30,083 bases of DNA from a virus, in IMG/VR virus record IMGVR_UViG_3300042868_001731, positions 1 to 30,083 of that record, one strand, 5' to 3'. Each line of letters starts with the position of its first letter. The stretch's first letter is position 1. The notes below the pieces were generated by a model, which had not been told where the DNA came from, did not search any database, and saw only the letters and a list, made by a program, of their open reading frames with translations. The translations under genes were made by a program, and so were the position numbers. Positions 1 to 5,841 of this stretch are shown piece by piece.

Positions 1-1
1 G

Positions 2-1024
2 CGCAGCAAGGTCACCAAGGCCAAGCTGGACACCACTGGCGTCCACAAGCGTGGTGGCGAGTTCATCGAGTCCGAGCTGCAGGCTGCAGTCGACACCGAC
101 GACAACAACCAGAAGGTGGTGCGCGAGGTCATCGACCTGGCTGGCGACCGCAAGGCCTGGCTCGTGTTCTGCACTGGCGTCAAGCACGCCCAGCACGTGG
201 CCGAAGTCCTGCGCCAGCATGGGGTGACGGCCGAGTGCGTGACAGGAGAGACTCCGAAGAAGGAGCGCGAACGCCTGCTGGCCGAGTTCAAAGCAGGCCG
301 CATCCGCGCGCTGACCAACGCCAACGTCCTGACCACCGGCTTTGACTACCCTGACATTGACCTGATCGCCATGCTTCGCCCAACCATGTCGGCCAGCCTG
401 TACGTGCAGATGGCAGGCCGGGGCATGCGGGTCAAGAGCCACACCGACCACTGCCTGGTGCTGGACTTCGCCGGGGTGGTGGCCACGCATGGGCCGATCA
501 CGGCCGTGCAGCCGCCCAAGAAGGCAGGCGACGGCAACGGGGAAGCGCCGGTCAAGGTCTGCGACAACTGCGGAGAGTTGTGCGCCATCGCGGTGGCCAC
601 ATGCCCGGCCTGCGGCCATCCTTTCCCAGAGCCGGAGCGCAAGAAGCTGGAGCTGCGCAACGACGACATCATGGGCCTGGAAGGCAGCGACCTGGAGGTC
701 ACTTCCTGGAGCTGGCGCAAGCACGTCAGCCGCGCATCAGGCAAGGAGATGCTGTCCTGCACCTACTATGGCAGTCTGTCGGACAAGCCCATCACCGAGT
801 ACCTGCCGGTGCTGCATGAAGGATATGCCGGCCAGCGTGCGCTGCAGCAGCTCTTCACGATGGCCAATGCTGCTGGCGCGCATCTGGCTGATGCAGTCAA
901 GATGGAAGGCAGCGAAGGCCTGGAGTACCTGGCCGCGCAGATGAGCAGCAGCAGGCCGCCAAAGGCCATCGAGTACCGCATGGATGGGAAGTTTCACCGA
1001 GTCATCAAAAGGAGTTGGACATGA
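2..1024 (+). CDS. Superfamily II DNA/RNA helicase, C-terminal part (5' end outside window)
   Basis: The frame is open from the first complete codon at base 2, so the gene starts left of the window; a GTG at 116 is internal, not a real start. The visible part holds the second RecA-like domain: motif IV region VFCTG (about bases 164-178), motif V-like TTGFDYPD (about 332-355) and motif VI QMAGRGMR (407-430), which supplies the arginine finger. A four-cysteine zinc ribbon follows (CxxC at about 560-571 and CPAC at about 602-613), then a C-terminal region I do not recognise. Phage proteins of this type unwind or remodel DNA during replication or recombination. The ATP-binding Walker A and DEAD/DEAH box would lie outside the window. 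It overlaps the next gene by ATGA, so the two are probably translationally coupled. Confidence 0.88.
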   Translation, partial: RSKVTKAKLDTTGVHKRGGEFIESELQAAVDTDDNNQKVVREVIDLAGDRKAWLVFCTGVKHAQHVAEVLRQHGVTAECVTGETPKKERERLLAEFKAGRIRALTNANVLTTGFDYPDIDLIAMLRPTMSASLYVQMAGRGMRVKSHTDHCLVLDFAGVVATHGPITAVQPPKKAGDGNGEAPVKVCDNCGELCAIAVATCPACGHPFPEPERKKLELRNDDIMGLEGSDLEVTSWSWRKHVSRASGKEMLSCTYYGSLSDKPITEYLPVLHEGYAGQRALQQLFTMANAAGAHLADAVKMEGSEGLEYLAAQMSSSRPPKAIEYRMDGKFHRVIKRSWT

Positions 1025-1329
1025 GCTGGTCAGAGATTGAAATGAAGGTCATCAGGTGGGCCGAGGACAGGCGCATCATTCCCAATGGCACGCCTGTGAG
1101 CCAGTTGCTCAAGGCCGTGAGCGAGATGGGAGAGCTGGCCGATGCCGAAGGTAAGCGCGACCGTGCCGCCATCGAGGACGCTGTGGGTGATGTCCTAGTG
1201 TGCCTGATCAACTACTGCGCGCTGCGCGACCTGGACATGACGCGCTGCCTGGCCGGTGCCTATGAGCAGATCAAGGACCGTCGAGGCACGCTGATGCCTG
1301 ATGGCACGTTTGTGAAGGCACAGGCATGA
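1021..1329 (+). CDS. MazG-like nucleotide pyrophosphohydrolase
   Basis: A 102-residue all-alpha protein. I chose ATG 1021 because GGAG at 1011-1014 lies six bases upstream and the ATG overlaps the helicase stop (ATGA). Residues about 34-41 (SEMGELAD) and 51-63 (IEDAVGDVLVCLI) match the acidic magnesium-binding helices of MazG-type enzymes; E35, E38, D53 and D57 are the likely metal ligands. The family hydrolyses (d)NTPs to monophosphates and pyrophosphate. In phages it is thought to adjust nucleotide pools or (p)ppGpp, but the substrate cannot be read from sequence. Its place between a helicase and a nuclease fits a nucleotide/DNA metabolism operon. Confidence 0.8.
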   Translation: MSWSEIEMKVIRWAEDRRIIPNGTPVSQLLKAVSEMGELADAEGKRDRAAIEDAVGDVLVCLINYCALRDLDMTRCLAGAYEQIKDRRGTLMPDGTFVKAQA

Positions 1330-1523
1330 CCACCAGACCACCAGAGCCAGAGTTCCTGATCCAGTGGCGCGAGTGGATGCGCGCCGGGCCGCCCAAGTGC
1401 TGCCATACCTGCGAGCACTACGGGATCGACGGCCTGTGCGTGGAGTTCTTCATGCGGCCGCCTGACGACTTTGCAGCCACTGTGGACGCCTGCGACAAGT
1501 GGGAATGGGAGATTCCGTTTTGA
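1326..1523 (+). CDS. Small cysteine-rich hypothetical protein
   Basis: A 65-residue protein starting at ATG 1326 in an ATGA overlap with the MazG-like gene. It has a CCHTCEHY segment near residues 25-32, then C38 and C55, a spacing that could bind one zinc ion. It is rich in Trp, Phe and acidic residues and ends with WEWEIPF. Small CxxC proteins like this are common in phage early operons, but I cannot assign a role. The next gene starts inside its last codons, so co-translation is likely. Confidence 0.75.
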   Translation: MTTRPPEPEFLIQWREWMRAGPPKCCHTCEHYGIDGLCVEFFMRPPDDFAATVDACDKWEWEIPF

Positions 1524-1879
1524 TCACCGACCGCATACCCACCGAGCACGAGGAGCAGCGCGAGCTGGTGCGCTGGTTTCGGCAGACATGGCCAGGCGTG
1601 CGCATCCATGCCATCCCCAATGGTGGCGCGCGCAGCAAGGCCACCGCTGGCCGCCTGAAGGCCGAAGGCGTGGCCTCTGGCGTGCCCGACCTGTTTGTGC
1701 CGGCCTGGCGCTTGTGGGTCGAGATGAAGCGCGCCAAAGGTGGCAGCCTCAGCCCAGAGCAGAAGGACTGGATCAAATACTTGGAAGGTGTGGGATATTG
1801 GGTTATAGTGGGAAAAGGTGCGGATCATGCCAAGCAGCAGATCAGCGCTTTTTTCACCACCAACCAAGGAACCCAATGA
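1520..1879 (+). CDS. VRR-NUC domain nuclease
   Basis: A 119-residue protein from TTG 1520, which overlaps the previous stop and has GGGAG at 1507-1511 eight bases upstream. An in-frame ATG at 1505 is the alternative. The whole length is one VRR-NUC fold of the PD-(D/E)XK class: HEEQRELVRWF near residues 10-20, NGG at 34-36, GVPDLFV at 54-60 with D57, WVEMKR at 66-71 with E68 and K70, and SPEQ with Q81. These give the D...ExK metal-binding core. Stand-alone VRR-NUC proteins in phages are predicted structure-specific or Holliday-junction nucleases; the neighbouring helicase suggests recombination or branch processing. Confidence 0.88.
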   Translation: MITDRIPTEHEEQRELVRWFRQTWPGVRIHAIPNGGARSKATAGRLKAEGVASGVPDLFVPAWRLWVEMKRAKGGSLSPEQKDWIKYLEGVGYWVIVGKGADHAKQQISAFFTTNQGTQ

Positions 1880-2118
1880 GCACTCGCATCTACCTGGTCA
1901 CCGATACGGAGACCAACAAGCACCGCCTGATCCGTGCAGGCAACCAGGCGCAGGCCATCAGGCATGCTGCCCAGACCCGATTCGACATCGAGGTGGCCGG
2001 TCAGGACGACCTGGTCAGCCTGCTGACGCATGGCGTGCCTGTCGAGCTGGCCACCGGCCAGGCCACCGCCGATATGTTCGAGGAGGCCGCAATGGTCAAT
2101 GCTGGAGGGACTGACTGA
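1876..2118 (+). CDS. Hypothetical early phage protein, 80 aa
   Basis: ATG 1876 overlaps the nuclease stop (ATGA) and has AAGGA at 1866-1870. The product begins with a probable beta strand (TRIYLVTDT), then an Arg/Ala-rich helix (AGNQAQAIRHAAQTRF), then VAGQDDLVSLLTHGVPVE. No cysteines, signal peptide or membrane segment are seen. The pattern, residues that bind or modify something followed by an adapter-like helix, is seen in small phage proteins of unknown role, and I do not recognise a named family. The next gene begins one base before this one ends. Confidence 0.75.
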   Translation: MSTRIYLVTDTETNKHRLIRAGNQAQAIRHAAQTRFDIEVAGQDDLVSLLTHGVPVELATGQATADMFEEAAMVNAGGTD

Positions 2119-2507
2119 TGAAACGCTATGTCGGAACCAAAATCATCCACGCTGTTGATGAGAAGCACAGCGAATCTGGCCTTGAAGGTTACCGCGTGCG
2201 ATATGCAGATGGCTACGAGTCATGGTCGCCAAAAGAAGCGTTCGAGGATGCCTACCGCGAATGTGATTCCATGACATTTGGCCTGGCGCTTGAGCTTCTT
2301 AAGAAAGGCATGCACGTTTGCCGCGCAGGCTGGAATGGCAAAGGCATGTGGCTGGAGTTGCAGCGTCCTGACGAGCACAGCAAGATGACGCTGCCTTACG
2401 TCTACCTGAACTACCCTGCAGACGCACAGAACACACCTGGCGCGCGTGTTCCTTGGCTGGCGAGTCAGACCGACATGCTGGCCGAAGACTGGAAAGTGGT
2501 GATCTGA
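2118..2507 (+). CDS. DUF2829 protein, predicted Tad2-type Thoeris inhibitor with extra N-terminal domain
   Basis: A 129-residue protein with two parts. Residues 1-48 form a small beta-rich module with KRYVGTKII and the aromatic DGYESWSPK (31-39), a module frequent in phage proteins. Residues 51-129 match DUF2829: MTFGLALELLKKG (52-64), CRAGWNGKGMWL (68-79), PYVYLNYP (93-100) and the hallmark VPWLASQTDMLAEDW (111-125). Known family fact: DUF2829 proteins include Tad2, which blocks the Thoeris defence by sequestering its cyclic nucleotide-type signal. Inference: this copy may do the same; the function of the N-terminal module is not known to me. It lies among small early genes, the usual place for counter-defence. 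Confidence 0.85.
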   Translation: MKRYVGTKIIHAVDEKHSESGLEGYRVRYADGYESWSPKEAFEDAYRECDSMTFGLALELLKKGMHVCRAGWNGKGMWLELQRPDEHSKMTLPYVYLNYPADAQNTPGARVPWLASQTDMLAEDWKVVI

Positions 2508-2698
2508 TGAAAGAGCCGACCACTTCCAAGTCGTCGGTTTCGGCCGTCAAGGACCGATACCTGACGATCCGCGTGCCGCCAGAGGTCGAGCTGGCGCTGC
2601 GCCGCCAGGCTGACGCTGACACCAGGACGCTGGCCGCCCAGGTGTTGCACTACATCAAGCAGGGACTGGCCAAGAGCCAGGAGGAGGCTGCCGCATGA
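2507..2698 (+). CDS. Ribbon-helix-helix (Arc/CopG-type) DNA-binding protein
   Basis: A 63-residue protein starting at ATG 2507, where TGATG joins it to the previous stop. Residues 18-23 (YLTIRV) would be the antiparallel ribbon that enters the DNA major groove; helices at about 25-37 (PEVELALRRQADA) and 40-54 follow, then an acidic tail. Size and order match Arc/CopG repressors, which act as dimers of dimers. It is the only clear transcription-factor-like protein in the window and may regulate early genes, but its operator cannot be named from sequence. Confidence 0.78.
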   Translation: MKEPTTSKSSVSAVKDRYLTIRVPPEVELALRRQADADTRTLAAQVLHYIKQGLAKSQEEAAA

Positions 2699-2826
2699 AG
2701 CTGCGTCCTCGCCTTTCTGTGCAGTGGTTTCCTCGCCGCTGGCCATACTTCGCCATTGGATTTAACCGTGGCGAGTTCCACCTGTATCTGTGGATCGTCG
2801 AGATCGAGGTCTGGAGGTCGTACTGA
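2695..2826 (+). CDS. Tiny aromatic-rich hypothetical protein, 43 aa
   Basis: Short but well supported. ATG 2695 overlaps the previous stop by ATGA, GGAGG at 2682-2686 sits eight bases upstream, and its TGA at 2824-2826 overlaps the next ATG (TGATG). Without it there would be an uncharacteristic gap in a fully overlapping operon. The product is basic at the N-terminus and very aromatic: five Trp and several Tyr/Phe, with WFPRRWPYF near residues 11-19 and LYLWIVEIEVW near 30-40. The hydrophobic stretch is too charged for a clear membrane helix; a small beta hairpin is as likely. Function unknown. Confidence 0.65.
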   Translation: MKLRPRLSVQWFPRRWPYFAIGFNRGEFHLYLWIVEIEVWRSY

Positions 2827-2999
2827 TGGCTGCAGACAGCCCAAACGACAAGCGCCACATCCTGGTGGCGATGCTGAGGCCTTCACCGATCAGCCTGGCC
2901 GCGTGCCAGGTCATCGGTGGGCCTCGGCCTCCGGCCGTCGCCGTGTTCTTTGACCGTGAGCAGGGCACTATCAGCCTGGTGGATGTGGTCGCGCCATGA
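2826..2999 (+). CDS. Hypothetical early protein, 57 aa
   Basis: I chose ATG 2826 because GGAGG at 2813-2817 lies eight bases upstream and the ATG shares bases with the previous stop; upstream in-frame codons lack a ribosome site. The product has a charged start (MAADSPNDKRH), a central mostly hydrophobic stretch (LVAMLRPSPISLAACQVIGG) and a final beta-like AVFFDREQGTISLVDVV. No domain is recognised. The stop overlaps the next start (ATGA). Confidence 0.65.
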   Translation: MAADSPNDKRHILVAMLRPSPISLAACQVIGGPRPPAVAVFFDREQGTISLVDVVAP

Positions 3000-3490
3000 A
3001 GAAGTCAGGTAAGCGCCGGCCTGTTGGCAGGCCGGTGACCTACACACACTGGGACGAGCTGATGGCCAGCGCCAGCGAGCCGCTGCCGCAAGAGCAGCGC
3101 ACCTACCAGCTCACGCGCATGTACCAGGGGCTGCACGCCCTGGAGACGGCCGCGGAGCCTGGCAAAGAGGACTGGCGGGTCGTCAGCGATGCCGTCAACA
3201 TGCTGGAGACCCTGGTGGTCGAGATGCAGGTCTGCGAGGACGCCAGTGGCCTGCTGATGGATGCCATCCGCGGCCTGGCAGTGGCCGGCCAGCGCCACAA
3301 GCGCGAAGGCAAACCCATCCGGCTGGACGGTCCTGGCATCCAGGCTGTGCGCACCGTCCTGGCCAACTATGCCGAGCTGCTGGACATGCTGCCGGCACGC
3401 ACCATGATCAGGTGCCACCGCCTGACCGAGAAGCGCATCCACGCCATTCTGGATGGCCGCAAGCGGCCGCACGATGTGGAGATTGTCTAG
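2996..3490 (+). CDS. Hypothetical phage protein, 164 aa
   Basis: A 164-residue, mainly helical protein starting at ATG 2996 (ATGA overlap). The N-terminus is very basic (KKSGKRRPVGRP), then YTHWDELMASASEPLPQEQR, several long amphipathic helices, and a C-terminus with RCHRLTEKRIHAILDGRK. Proteins of this layout occur in phages and plasmids of Betaproteobacteria without known role. The basic ends could contact nucleic acid, but that is inference. It is the last gene of the overlapping early chain; the next gene follows after a 79-base gap. Confidence 0.75.
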   Translation: MKKSGKRRPVGRPVTYTHWDELMASASEPLPQEQRTYQLTRMYQGLHALETAAEPGKEDWRVVSDAVNMLETLVVEMQVCEDASGLLMDAIRGLAVAGQRHKREGKPIRLDGPGIQAVRTVLANYAELLDMLPARTMIRCHRLTEKRIHAILDGRKRPHDVEIV

Positions 3491-3504
3491 GGGTTTTCAC
3501 TTAC

Positions 3505-3535
3505 TTGCGTGCATCGTGGGAAATCGTGGTAAGAT
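3505..3535 (+). promoter_or_regulatory. Possible sigma70-type promoter before the 86-aa gene
   Basis: The 79-base gap at 3491-3569 holds TTGCGT (3505-3510) and TAAGAT (3530-3535) with a 19-base spacer, longer than the preferred 17. Between them is a short direct repeat (ATCGTGG at 3513 and 3524). It lies upstream of a gene with a strong ribosome site. Weak evidence only. Confidence 0.3.
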
Positions 3536-3569
3536 GTGGCCATCGCAACCAACCAGCAAGGAGCTGACC

Positions 3570-3830
3570 GTGAATGCAACCACCACCACCAAGCAAGTCA
3601 ACCAGCAAGCCGTCTACGGCTGCAACATCGAGGACTTCGTCGACAACGTCTTCGAGTCCATCACCTACCAAGCCTGTGGCGTCAACATGGTTGTGTCTGG
3701 CCTGATGTCTGATGCCCAAGAGCAGATGGCGCATGGCGATGTCGAAGGCGCACGCCAGACACTGAATCGTGCCAAGTACCTGATGTCGCAGACGATGCAA
3801 GGCAAGCTGATGGCCGTGCGTGGCGTCTGA
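3570..3830 (+). CDS. Hypothetical protein, 86 aa
   Basis: GTG 3570 is the likely start because AAGGAG at 3558-3563 lies six bases upstream; the longer open frame upstream runs through the previous gene. The product begins with a Thr/Asn-rich stretch, then a helical region (NIEDFVDNVFESITYQACG, residues about 20-38) and a Met/Gln-rich second half (SDAQEQMAHGDVEGARQTL). It has no membrane segment. It stands alone between a possible promoter and a stable hairpin, so it may be expressed strongly and separately, but its function is unknown. Confidence 0.75.
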   Translation: MNATTTTKQVNQQAVYGCNIEDFVDNVFESITYQACGVNMVVSGLMSDAQEQMAHGDVEGARQTLNRAKYLMSQTMQGKLMAVRGV

Positions 3831-3836
3831 TCAACC

Positions 3837-3854
3837 AGCGCCCTCCGGGGCGCT
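3837..3854 (+). other. Stable UCCG-tetraloop hairpin, no U-tract
   Basis: AGCGCCC (3837-3843), loop TCCG, GGGCGCT (3848-3854): seven perfect base pairs closed by C(UCCG)G, a UNCG-class tetraloop. It is followed by TCAACAACC, not a T-run, so it is a poor intrinsic terminator. A role in stabilising the upstream mRNA or in processing is more likely. Confidence 0.6.
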
Positions 3855-3878
3855 TCAACAACCACCAAGGAGAACACC

Positions 3879-4082
3879 ATGAACAAGACCCAGAAGCGCG
3901 AGATCGAGAAGGCGCGCGACTTCCACAGCCTTGGCCACTACGAGACGGCCGCGCGCATCCTGTCCACCTGCCAGCGCTGCTCCATGACCAAGCGCGACCA
4001 GCAGGCCATCATCGAAGTGGCGCAGGAGCTGGACCTGATGCGCTTCATGCGCATCGAGAACGGCTGCCTCGTGACCGACTGA
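3879..4082 (+). CDS. Hypothetical protein, 67 aa
   Basis: ATG 3879 follows AAGGAG at 3869-3874. The product is a helical, charged protein: KTQKREIEKARDFHSLGHYETAARIL-type layout, a pair of cysteines (TCQRC, residues about 30-34) and a C-terminal acidic helix. Similar small proteins starting MNK(T/S)QK are common in phage early regions and have no known function. No membrane segment. Confidence 0.75.
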   Translation: MNKTQKREIEKARDFHSLGHYETAARILSTCQRCSMTKRDQQAIIEVAQELDLMRFMRIENGCLVTD

Positions 4083-4093
4083 AGGAGACCACC

Positions 4094-4285
4094 ATGCAAC
4101 TCAAGCGCTACCACGTCATCCTGGGCCTGATCGGCCTGGTGATCGCAATGGGCATCGTCGGCCAGTCCGACTTCGAGGAGGCAGAGCGCCAGCAGGCCGA
4201 ATACTGCGAGATGGTCAAGCTGTGGAAGCAGACCAAAGGCCAGGCCGGCTGGCCTGCCTACAACGGTGAAGGCATGTGCCGGTGA
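4094..4285 (+). CDS. Small membrane-anchored hypothetical protein, 63 aa
   Basis: ATG 4094 follows GGAG (4083-4086). Residues 8-23 (VILGLIGLVIAMGIVG) form a single hydrophobic helix after a short basic start (MQLKRYH), giving an N-in membrane anchor or uncleaved signal. The rest is soluble with YCEMVKLWK (about 37-45) and GWPAYNG (52-58) and two cysteines. The EYC...GWPxYNG arrangement recurs in small phage membrane proteins; role unknown. The following gene starts in its stop (GTGA). Confidence 0.72.
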   Translation: MQLKRYHVILGLIGLVIAMGIVGQSDFEEAERQQAEYCEMVKLWKQTKGQAGWPAYNGEGMCR

Positions 4286-4479
4286 GCTGCAATCAGAACT
4301 GCCGCCAGGGCCGGTCCTGCAACTGCGCAGGTTGGCATGTGGTGCCGCTGCATGACCTGCGCGAGCACGAGGTCAATGGCTCGTGCTGGTGTAAGCCCAC
4401 GCTGGACGAAAGCGTCTGGCTGCACCATTCGATGGATGGCCGGGAGGCCTTTGAGACTGGCGAGCGCCAGCCGTCTTGA
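4282..4479 (+). CDS. Small Cys/His-rich hypothetical protein, 65 aa
   Basis: GTG 4282 overlaps the previous stop (GTGA) and has GAAGG nine bases upstream; GTG 4276 is the alternative. The sequence has many possible metal ligands: CNQNCRQGRSCNC near the start, then HEVNGSCWCKP and WLHHSMDGREAFE. The H..CWC.P and HHSxDGRE pattern is recurrent in small phage proteins of unknown function; zinc binding is a fair guess. Its TGA (4477-4479) touches the stop of the opposing lysis gene. Confidence 0.72.
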   Translation: MSCNQNCRQGRSCNCAGWHVVPLHDLREHEVNGSCWCKPTLDESVWLHHSMDGREAFETGERQPS

Positions 4480-4869
4480 TCAGCGCTTGAGCGCGCCTGC
4501 AATGCTCGGTGCGATCTTTTCGACGCTGCGGCCGACCACATAGCCGCCCAGGCCGAACTCGATGATCGACCACAGCTTGAGGTACTCGGCCTCGCTGAGG
4601 TTCGGAGCCACCCAGCCCATCCACCTGGCCACGATCAGTGCCGTGAACGTGATCATGGTCAATGGCCGCCAGTTGGCTGCCAGCCAGTGCGTGCTGGCCG
4701 CTTCGGTCTGGATGATCTTGGCCGCCGCCTGCTCGATCTCGCCCTGGTGCTCCAGGAGCTGCCGCAAGGCCTCTGCTTCGGCCTTGGCGCGTTCCGCAGG
4801 GTCTGGGAATAGGTTGGCCACCACCTTGCCGACAATCGGTGCCAGGGCTGGTATCAGGGCTTGAATCAT
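4480..4869 (-). CDS. Holin of the 3-TM (GTA-holin) family
   Basis: A 129-residue protein from ATG 4869, with GGAGG eight bases upstream and ATGA overlap with the endolysin stop. It has hydrophobic segments at about 4-20, 70-88 and 98-113, separated by an Ala/Glu-rich amphipathic helix (26-57). HWLAANWRPLTM (61-72) and GLGGYVVGRS.EK (106-118) are characteristic of the 3-TM holins first described in gene-transfer agents. Such holins form the inner-membrane lesions that let endolysin out. It is the last gene of the late operon and ends stop-to-stop against the early arm. Confidence 0.85.
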   Translation of the reverse strand: MIQALIPALAPIVGKVVANLFPDPAERAKAEAEALRQLLEHQGEIEQAAAKIIQTEAASTHWLAANWRPLTMITFTALIVARWMGWVAPNLSEAEYLKLWSIIEFGLGGYVVGRSVEKIAPSIAGALKR

Positions 4870-5246
4870 GGGTATTTCCTCCGGTCCAGCTCAAAGTGGG
4901 GGCCGTCCTTGAATGTGCGCCAGTCACCACCCCAGACGATGGCCACGTCCAGCTCCTTGGCAGCCTCTTTCATGGCCGCCGCGATCTTGTGATACAGCGG
5001 CCAATCCCAGCGCACCTCCTCATCGATCCATGCGCCAAGATCGACAGCGTGGCCGGTGATGTGGCGTGAGTTGAGCGTCTGACTGGCACCTGCCTCGACC
5101 AGCTTCTTCTGGCGCAGTGGATCGCGCAGACCCTCCAGCACCGTGAAGTCCACCGTGGTGATCTCGATGGCGCGCTCGACAACCTTCACCAGGTCTTCAT
5201 GCACGCCTCTGAGCCTTGCAATCGAACGGGGGCCGAGCTTGTACAT
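4866..5246 (-). CDS. Endolysin, L-alanyl-D-glutamate-type M15 peptidase
   Basis: A 126-residue enzyme starting at ATG 5246 (MYKLGPRS); longer upstream codons run through the preceding gene. The zinc site is visible: SRHITGHAVDL (60-70) gives H62 and D69, and DGPHFEL (114-120) gives D114 and H117. The H-x6-D and D-xx-H spacings equal those of the phage T5 endolysin, whose family cuts the L-Ala-D-Glu bond of peptidoglycan. No signal peptide is seen, so it needs a holin. The ribosome site is weak (TGGAAA), possibly relying on coupling to the preceding gene two bases upstream. Confidence 0.9.
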   Translation of the reverse strand: MYKLGPRSIARLRGVHEDLVKVVERAIEITTVDFTVLEGLRDPLRQKKLVEAGASQTLNSRHITGHAVDLGAWIDEEVRWDWPLYHKIAAAMKEAAKELDVAIVWGGDWRTFKDGPHFELDRRKYP

Positions 5247-5248
5247 GG

Positions 5249-5482
5249 TCAGTGTTTCCAGAGGCTGATGATGTAGCCGATTAGGACTGAGATGCCAGAC
5301 ACGATGCTCATGCCGAACCACAGGCCGCCCTTACCCTTGTTGGCCAGGGCCAGCAGCTCCTCAATGTTGCGCTCCAGCTTGTCGACCTTTTTGTCCATCT
5401 CCTGGACCTTCTGCCAGAGCACGCCATACTTGACCAGGTCAATGCCCTCTTGTTGTTCCTGCAGCATCGTGTCTGCCTCCAT
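5249..5482 (-). CDS. Coiled-coil, single-TM lysis protein (XhlA/holin-like)
   Basis: A 77-residue protein with an acidic N-terminus, a coiled coil at about 22-50 (heptad-like VQEMDKKVDKLERNIEELL) and one C-terminal membrane helix at about 54-74 (GLWFGMSIVSGISVLIGYI) followed by WKH. This is the layout of XhlA-like haemolysin/holin accessory proteins. Starts: ATG 5482 has GAAGG six bases upstream; a second in-frame ATG 5467 has a perfect GGAGG eight bases upstream, so two forms could be made. The place directly before the endolysin supports a lysis role. Alternative: an inner-membrane spanin-like or antiholin partner. Confidence 0.7.
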   Translation of the reverse strand: MEADTMLQEQQEGIDLVKYGVLWQKVQEMDKKVDKLERNIEELLALANKGKGGLWFGMSIVSGISVLIGYIISLWKH

Positions 5483-5832
5483 CACAGGCCTTCGCCTGGG
5501 GTCATGTAGACCGTCGAGGCAGCACCACCAGCACTGAAATACGACCCAGCAGGGAAGCGCAGGATTTCAACTGCGCCAGGAAGCAGAGGGATGCCAGGAG
5601 CCGGATTGCCTGACACAGCAGCGGCTGCGTTTGTCTGAGCTGCAGTTGCAGTCGGTCCAAAACCAAGATGGACCAGGTTAGCTCCTGCATTGACGACACG
5701 CATCTGTCCTGCCACATGAGCTGAGAAACGCTCATAAACAGGTGCCTGAACGCCAACAGGAGCCAGAGCTGCGGCTGTGATGGCGATGGTCTCGCCTTGC
5801 GGGTTGAATGCGATCTGGGAATTGATGGCCAT
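5482..5832 (-). CDS. Hypothetical structural protein, 116 aa
   Basis: ATG 5832 follows AAGGAG five bases upstream. The protein is Ala/Gly/Pro-rich and predicted beta-rich, without lysines: GETIAITAAALAPVGVQAP, MRVVNAGANLVHLGFG, then GIPLLPGAVEILRFPAGSYFS. This looks like a small beta-sandwich typical of head or tail decoration proteins, with the C-terminal YMTPGEGL. No catalytic motif is visible. It lies between tail accessory and lysis genes. A decoration or tail accessory role is inference. Confidence 0.7.
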   Translation of the reverse strand: MAINSQIAFNPQGETIAITAAALAPVGVQAPVYERFSAHVAGQMRVVNAGANLVHLGFGPTATAAQTNAAAAVSGNPAPGIPLLPGAVEILRFPAGSYFSAGGAASTVYMTPGEGL

Positions 5833-5841
5833 GATGACTCC

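Noticed and set aside
1801-1820. GTGGGAAA on the plus strand considered as a third copy of the repeated late element
   Set aside because: The second block (AGCCGTTC) is absent at the right distance and the site is in the middle of the VRR-NUC gene.
4373-4930. Minus-strand frame overlapping the holin, considered as a nested Rz/Rz1 spanin
   Set aside because: No membrane helix or lipobox; composition is Arg/Gly/Pro/Ser-rich as expected of an out-of-frame reading.
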